This document shows, in pieces, positions 23,150-26,303 of a stretch of DNA of 26,303 nucleotides; positions within the stretch are counted from its first letter, which is position 1; each line of letters begins with the position of its first letter. This stretch comes from Egerieenecus sp048201975. Its GTDB lineage: Bacteria > Bacillota > Clostridia > Christensenellales > Aristaeellaceae. The stretch lies in assembly GCA_048201975.1 (NCBI GenBank), contig DBFBGQ010000019.1, positions 1 to 26,303 of the forward strand, in the 5' to 3' direction. The notes under the pieces are model-generated. The model saw nothing but the letters and a program-made list of their open reading frames with translations. It searched no databases and was not told the origin of the DNA. Both the position numbers and the translations under genes were made by a program.

Positions 23150-24177
23150 AGGTCATCCTCCCATCCCGCGTCCAGCTCGCTGAGGAAATGGGCCAACAGC
23201 CGGCCGCCCTCCTTCAGCGCCTGGATATCCAGGGTTTCCACGGTGGTATGCATATATTTCAGCGGCAGCGACAACAGCACCATGGGAACGCCCGCCCGCG
23301 CCAGGCTTACCTCATCCCCGTCGGTATAGGTGTTGCGCTCGGCCACGGTGGTCTGGAGCTTCACATGATGCGCCGCGGCACAGTCCATCAGGCGCTTGAG
23401 CAGCTTGGGCTGCAGGACCGGCCCGATGCTGGCGCACAGGCTATCCAGATCCACGGTGGTGTTGGGCCGGCTGCCGGGGATGGTGGCATGGTCCACGTCG
23501 ATGGCGATGGCCAGGTCAGGATCCAGGGCATAAGCGGCGGTTTTCGCCCCCCGAGAGCCCACTTCCTCCTGGGTAGAACCCACGAAATATACATCCGCGT
23601 CGCACTGCAGCTTCCGCAGGCGCTCCGCTGTCTCCACCAGCATGGTCACGCAGGCCCGGTCGTCCATGGTCTTGGCTGCAAACTGCCCGTTCAGCAGCGG
23701 CGTGGAGGGCACGTTAAAGGTGACAATGTCCCCCACCCGGACCAGCTCCCGCACTTTCTCCGCAGGCAGGCCCACATCCACATACAGGTCCTCGCGCTTA
23801 TAATTGTTTTTCCGGTCTTCCGCCCGCATCAGATGCGGCGGCAGCGCGCCAATGGTGCCAAAGAGCTTTTCCTTCCCATGCACCCACACCCGGCATGCGG
23901 GCAGGATGCGCGGATCCACGCCGCCCACATTACCCAGGCGCAGGCTGCCATCCTCCTCAATGGCCACCACCATCAGGCCGATTTCGTCCATGTGCGCAAA
24001 GAGCGCCACCTTGGGACCCGTTCCTTTTTTATGGGCAATGACGTTGTACATGCTGTCCACCGTCACCTCATCCACAAAAGGCCGGAATTGCTGGGCAAAA
24101 TATTCCGCCACTTCCATCTCCTGACCGCTGGGACCGACCTTCGCCGCCGCTTCGGTCAGGATCTTTTGCACGTCCAT
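23140..24177 (-). CDS. M42 family metallo-aminopeptidase (first of three)
   Basis: A 345-residue M42 peptidase with the ligands H62/D64 (AHMDEIG), D172-D173 (TMDDR), E204-E205 (QEEVGSRG), D227 (AIDVD) and H310 (YMHT). It is the promoter-proximal gene of the three-paralogue cassette. The ATG at 24177 has a strong GGAGG site seven bases upstream and a TATAAT box about 32 bases upstream. Three different subunits made together would allow mixed dodecamers with broader specificity; that is inference, not shown by the sequence. Confidence 0.93.
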   Translation of the reverse strand: MDVQKILTEAAAKVGPSGQEMEVAEYFAQQFRPFVDEVTVDSMYNVIAHKKGTGPKVALFAHMDEIGLMVVAIEEDGSLRLGNVGGVDPRILPACRVWVHGKEKLFGTIGALPPHLMRAEDRKNNYKREDLYVDVGLPAEKVRELVRVGDIVTFNVPSTPLLNGQFAAKTMDDRACVTMLVETAERLRKLQCDADVYFVGSTQEEVGSRGAKTAAYALDPDLAIAIDVDHATIPGSRPNTTVDLDSLCASIGPVLQPKLLKRLMDCAAAHHVKLQTTVAERNTYTDGDEVSLARAGVPMVLLSLPLKYMHTTVETLDIQALKEGGRLLAHFLSELDAGWEDDLWI

Positions 24178-24208
24178 GGCTGAACCTCCTTTTATCTATA
24201 CTGGGCTT

Positions 24209-24236
24209 ATTATATCACATTTACCCCAGCGTGCAA
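24209..24236 (-). promoter_or_regulatory. Promoter of the M42 cassette, inside the upstream gene end
   Basis: On the minus strand a perfect -10 box TATAAT (24214-24209) is 16 bases from TTGCAC (24236-24231), a weak -35 match. The -35 hexamer lies within the last codons of the methyltransferase gene. The perfect -10 makes a real start likely; read-through from the methyltransferase promoter is also possible, as I see no terminator between the two genes. Confidence 0.6.
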
Positions 24237-25033
24237 GGGGAAGGCGTCTCTTCCTCCGCCGCTGCGCGGGCCAGCCAGAACACCATCTGCGGCGAAGCGT
24301 CGGACAGGATGGCAGCAGGCGCCTGCGCAGTCAAGCGGTCGGTCTCCCGGATCACTCGCAGCCCTGCAGCACGAGCCAGCATGCGGATTTCCCGCGGAAA
24401 ATACCAGGTGAGCGTCTCCTGGGTTTCTGCACGGCGGATGCGCTCCTCCCCCGCATATTCCTCCAGGATGATCCTGTCCTCCTCCACCTGGCGCACAAAA
24501 TCATACCGGGCCTGGAACTCATCTTTGATGACAGTCCCACGGTTCGTGGGAAATGTCAATGTTTCTGTCTGCCCATGGCTCTGGACCATAAAGCGCACCT
24601 CTGGGGTGGAGCAGTCGATGATGACCACGCCATTCGGGGCCAGGTGCTCCCTGCAGCGCTGAAGCACGGATAGCGCGTCCTCCGCTTCTATAAAATGATT
24701 CAGAAAGTTGCAGGTCAGCAGCACCGCGTCAAAGCGCTCCGTCAGGACGAAGCTGCGAGCGTCTTCCCGCACCACCCGCAGGTTTTCCCGCGGATACGCC
24801 TTCTGCTCCATCAACGCCAGCATATCCTCCTCTTTTTCGATTCCCGTCACCTGATACCCGGCCTGCGCCAGCGGAATCGCCACGCGGCCGGTGCCGCAAC
24901 CCAGCTCCAGTACACGCCTGCCGAAAGGCCTAAGCAGCTCGGGATAAATGGTCTGATCCTGGCAATTGGCATGCAGCATATCGTAAAACTCCGCAAAGAA
25001 TCCCTGGAACTCCGTTTGGTACCGCTCCGTCAT
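24221..25033 (-). CDS. Class I SAM-dependent methyltransferase
   Basis: A 270-residue cytoplasmic methyltransferase. Motif I is VLELGCGTGR (41-50). The acidic residue ending strand 2 is in GIEKEEDML (E66). The EDARSF stretch (90-95) follows strand 3, and FDAVLLTCNFLNHF (101-114) is strand 4. The C-terminal half is the mixed beta domain often seen in small-molecule methyltransferases. The substrate is unknown. ATG at 25033 is chosen over an in-frame TTG 18 bases earlier because AAGGAGG stands seven bases before it and overlaps the TTG. The gene stops just before the M42 promoter. Confidence 0.9.
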   Translation of the reverse strand: MTERYQTEFQGFFAEFYDMLHANCQDQTIYPELLRPFGRRVLELGCGTGRVAIPLAQAGYQVTGIEKEEDMLALMEQKAYPRENLRVVREDARSFVLTERFDAVLLTCNFLNHFIEAEDALSVLQRCREHLAPNGVVIIDCSTPEVRFMVQSHGQTETLTFPTNRGTVIKDEFQARYDFVRQVEEDRIILEEYAGEERIRRAETQETLTWYFPREIRMLARAAGLRVIRETDRLTAQAPAAILSDASPQMVFWLARAAAEEETPSPCTLG

Positions 25034-25088
25034 GCCTTTTCCTCCTTGCAACTGTCAAAGCAAACGCTGAACCCATGGATCTAGGGGT

Positions 25089-25117
25089 ACTCTATCACTT
25101 CTCCTTCGGCTCGTCAA
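25089..25117 (-). promoter_or_regulatory. Promoter of the methyltransferase gene
   Basis: On the minus strand TTGACG (25117-25112) and TAGAGT (25094-25089) are exactly 17 bases apart, with TG one base before the -10 box (extended -10). The predicted transcription start is near 25082, giving a leader of about 49 bases. Confidence 0.65.
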
Positions 25118-25191
25118 GGCAAGCCACGGTCTCGTCGCGCCCGCTCGCCATAAAAGACGAATGCGTTCACGCTTTTAGGGCGTCCGATTCT

Positions 25192-25227
25192 CCAGGCCGC
25201 TCCGGCAATCATCCTGGCTTTTTTTTT
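25192..25227 (+). terminator. Possible terminator or UP-type element before the tRNA promoter
   Basis: CCAGG (25192-25196) pairs with CCTGG (25213-25217), with GCCG-CTC-CGGC inside and a nine-T run after it. No plus-strand gene upstream in the window needs a terminator, so the T run and the following A run may instead be an A/T-rich UP element for the promoter at 25239. Confidence 0.35.
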
Positions 25228-25238
25228 GAAAAAAATGC

Positions 25239-25267
25239 TTGCAATTCCTTTTTCCCCGTGCTATAAT
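25239..25267 (+). promoter_or_regulatory. Strong promoter of the tRNA unit
   Basis: TTGCAA (25239-25244) and a perfect TATAAT (25262-25267) are separated by exactly 17 bases. An A/T-rich tract sits directly upstream of -35, as at many stable-RNA promoters. The predicted start near 25274 puts both the decayed tRNA copy and the intact tRNA-Ala in one transcript. Confidence 0.82.
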
Positions 25268-25333
25268 AGCTCTCGCATTCGGGTTGTAGTAGCTTTTAGC
25301 TCTGCAATCTGATCTGCAACATAGTTTTCGCTT

Positions 25334-25395
25334 GGGGCATTAGCGCAGTTGGTAGAACGAGTTGTTCGTACTGTCGCCCCAAGGGTTTGAACGCC
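25334..25395 (+). pseudogene. Decayed tRNA-Ala copy
   Basis: Bases 25334-25355 match the first 22 bases of the intact tRNA-Ala at 25442 with one difference, and the same T precedes both. After the D arm the sequence diverges: no five-pair anticodon stem forms. A T-loop-like GGGTTTGAACGCC remains at 25383-25395, but the 3' acceptor strand and CCA are missing. An alternative seven-pair stem, TTGGGGC (25332-25338) with GCCCCAA (25376-25382), can close the region. I read it as a degenerate tRNA in the leader of the functional one. Confidence 0.7.
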
Positions 25396-25441
25396 GTAAG
25401 CAGTTAATGGTGAATCTGCACAAAATTCATCGGGAATATTT

Positions 25442-25517
25442 GGGGCATTAGCACAGTTGGTAGCGCGCTACATTCGCATTGTAGAGGTCACCGGTTCGAA
25501 TCCGGTATGCTCCACCA
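25442..25517 (+). tRNA. tRNA-Ala, anticodon CGC
   Basis: A 76-base cloverleaf with encoded CCA. The acceptor GGGGCAT pairs with ATGCTCC, including the G3-U70 wobble that marks alanine tRNAs. The anticodon stem CTACA/TGTAG encloses TTCGCAT, giving anticodon CGC at 25475-25477 (reads GCG). The T arm CCGGTTCGAATCCGG is perfect. The D stem is GCAC/GCGC, with an A12-C23 mismatch (25453 and 25464); the decayed copy upstream has the expected G at that place. Confidence 0.93.
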
Positions 25518-25522
25518 AATTG

Positions 25523-25557
25523 AGCGAGATTGTCGGAAATGGCAATCTCGCTTTTTT
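25523..25557 (+). terminator. Intrinsic terminator of the tRNA unit
   Basis: AGCGAGATTG (25523-25532) is exactly complementary to CAATCTCGCT (25543-25552), followed by six Ts. It lies five bases after the CCA end of tRNA-Ala. Confidence 0.88.
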
Positions 25558-25708
25558 CTTTTCCGATGACTTTTGCAGATTCCTTTCTTATTTGAAGGAG
25601 TAATGGGCATAGAGCACCTATAAAGAGCAGTACAAGTTTTGCTTTCAATACTGGTTTTTTCCCAGCTTGTATGGTAAAGTAATTACGATACAGACAGGGG
25701 GTGAAGAA

Positions 25709-26303
25709 GTGAACAGCATCAAACGAAAAACCACGGCGAAGCTTTGTCTGGCACTGGGTCTGTTCATACTCGCCGGCGTTTTTCGTCAGATCGATTACGA
25801 AAGCCCCCCGCTGCCAGCTACCGTTTGTTTCGTTCTCACCAATCTGATCTACATCGGCCTGGCCATGGCGTGGGGTTTTTCCATATCAAACCGGATTCTT
25901 CATAGAAATGTCCGACGGTATCTGCTAATGGGCTGCGCCATGGCCGTTTTGTGGATGTTCCTTCGCGCGGTCAAATATCGCTTTTTTCTAACAGATCCCG
26001 ATATAACGCGCCACCTGTGGTATCTGTATTATGTGCCGCAGATTCTTGCGCCGCTGTTCAGCCTGTTCGCGGCGCTGGAACTTGGACGGCGGGATGGAGA
26101 CGCCATTTCCGCCCGGTGGCATTTGCTATTTATTCCTGCGGCGCTGCTGATCTGTGGCGTTATGACCAACGATCTGCATCAGATGGCGTTTCGAGCCGCG
26201 CCGGGCGCGGCGACGCTGGAGGCGGATTACACCCACGGATGGCTGTACTTCCTCGTCATGGCCTGGACGATCGCTCTGCTTTTGATAACCGGAACGATCA
26301 TTT
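25709..26303 (+). CDS. Membrane sensor protein, 5' part (7TM-type histidine kinase N terminus)
   Basis: An open frame of 198 codons runs to the window edge without a stop, so only the N-terminal region is present. It starts at GTG 25709 with GGGGGTG five bases upstream. At least six hydrophobic helices are visible, near residues 10-26, 40-62, 74-92, 112-130, 143-157 and 179-198. The blocks NVRRYLLMGCAMAV, HLWYLYYVPQILAPLFSLFAALELG and CGVMTNDLHQMAF resemble, from memory, the seven-helix sensor region of Clostridia histidine kinases and related regulators. The output domain lies beyond the window, so kinase or transcriptional regulator cannot be decided. The intergenic stretch 25558-25708 shows no promoter I would defend. 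Confidence 0.7.
   Translation, partial: MNSIKRKTTAKLCLALGLFILAGVFRQIDYESPPLPATVCFVLTNLIYIGLAMAWGFSISNRILHRNVRRYLLMGCAMAVLWMFLRAVKYRFFLTDPDITRHLWYLYYVPQILAPLFSLFAALELGRRDGDAISARWHLLFIPAALLICGVMTNDLHQMAFRAAPGAATLEADYTHGWLYFLVMAWTIALLLITGTII

Noticed and set aside
20843..23329. An 828-codon plus-strand open frame opposite the GT-C-like and M42 genes
   Set aside because: Antisense shadow: the opposite strand carries complete M42 peptidases with all metal ligands. The plus-strand product shows only low-complexity His/Gly/Leu-rich sequence.
25332..25382. The tRNA-like leader considered as a T-box riboswitch
   Set aside because: No T-box core sequence or specifier loop is visible, and the downstream gene is a tRNA, not a synthetase or amino-acid gene.
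25448..25648. A 66-codon minus-strand open frame over the tRNA, ending in YRIRTGDLYNANVARYQLC
   Set aside because: This is the well-known false protein produced by translating the complement of a tRNA gene; it also covers the terminator.

Overview
The window looks like a chromosomal segment of a high-GC member of the Clostridia (Bacillota). The pointers are strong AGGAGG-type ribosome sites, frequent TTG and GTG starts, short intrinsic terminators, an EF-G-2-type factor, an AraM-type glycerol-1-phosphate dehydrogenase, M42 aminopeptidases, a Spo0B/CitA-like sensor kinase and a 7TM-type sensor start. I cannot name the genus. No phage, insertion sequence or CRISPR array is visible; most of the window is ordinary, densely packed chromosome.

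Left part (1-10.5 kb, plus strand): a divergent EF-G paralogue, then a roughly 400-base non-coding stretch packed with successive hairpins, then one giant gene (2611 codons) for a membrane-bound cyclic beta-1,2-glucan synthase-like enzyme (GT84 + glycoamylase + GH94). A bidirectional terminator separates it from a convergent two-gene minus-strand unit (zinc ribbon and a TIM-barrel-like protein of unknown role). Divergent from that is an AEC-family permease with a clear sigma-A-type promoter.

Middle part (12.6-24.2 kb, minus strand): eleven co-directional genes with gaps under 100 bases and several overlaps, ending at a terminator shared with the permease gene. In transcription order: three different M42 aminopeptidases, a GT-C-like membrane protein, a small basic SH3/WYL-like protein, a class 3 lipase-like hydrolase, a DUF1294 membrane protein, RarA, a sensor histidine kinase without a response regulator, glycerol-1-phosphate dehydrogenase and a nitroreductase. 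A promoter for this run overlaps the 3' end of a methyltransferase gene just upstream. The order suggests loosely related housekeeping functions (peptide turnover, envelope and lipid chemistry, replication-fork maintenance) rather than one pathway.

Right part (24.2-26.3 kb): the methyltransferase with its own promoter, then a plus-strand unit with a strong promoter, a decayed tRNA copy, an intact tRNA-Ala(CGC) and a terminator. Last comes the 5' part of a multi-spanning membrane protein, probably the sensor half of a histidine kinase, cut by the window edge.

The observations I would follow up first are the hairpin array at 2214-2504, the tRNA-Ala/pseudo-tRNA pair, the three-paralogue M42 cassette, and the tightly coupled GT-C / small protein / lipase trio. 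I found no convincing evidence of a wholly new defence or mobile system.
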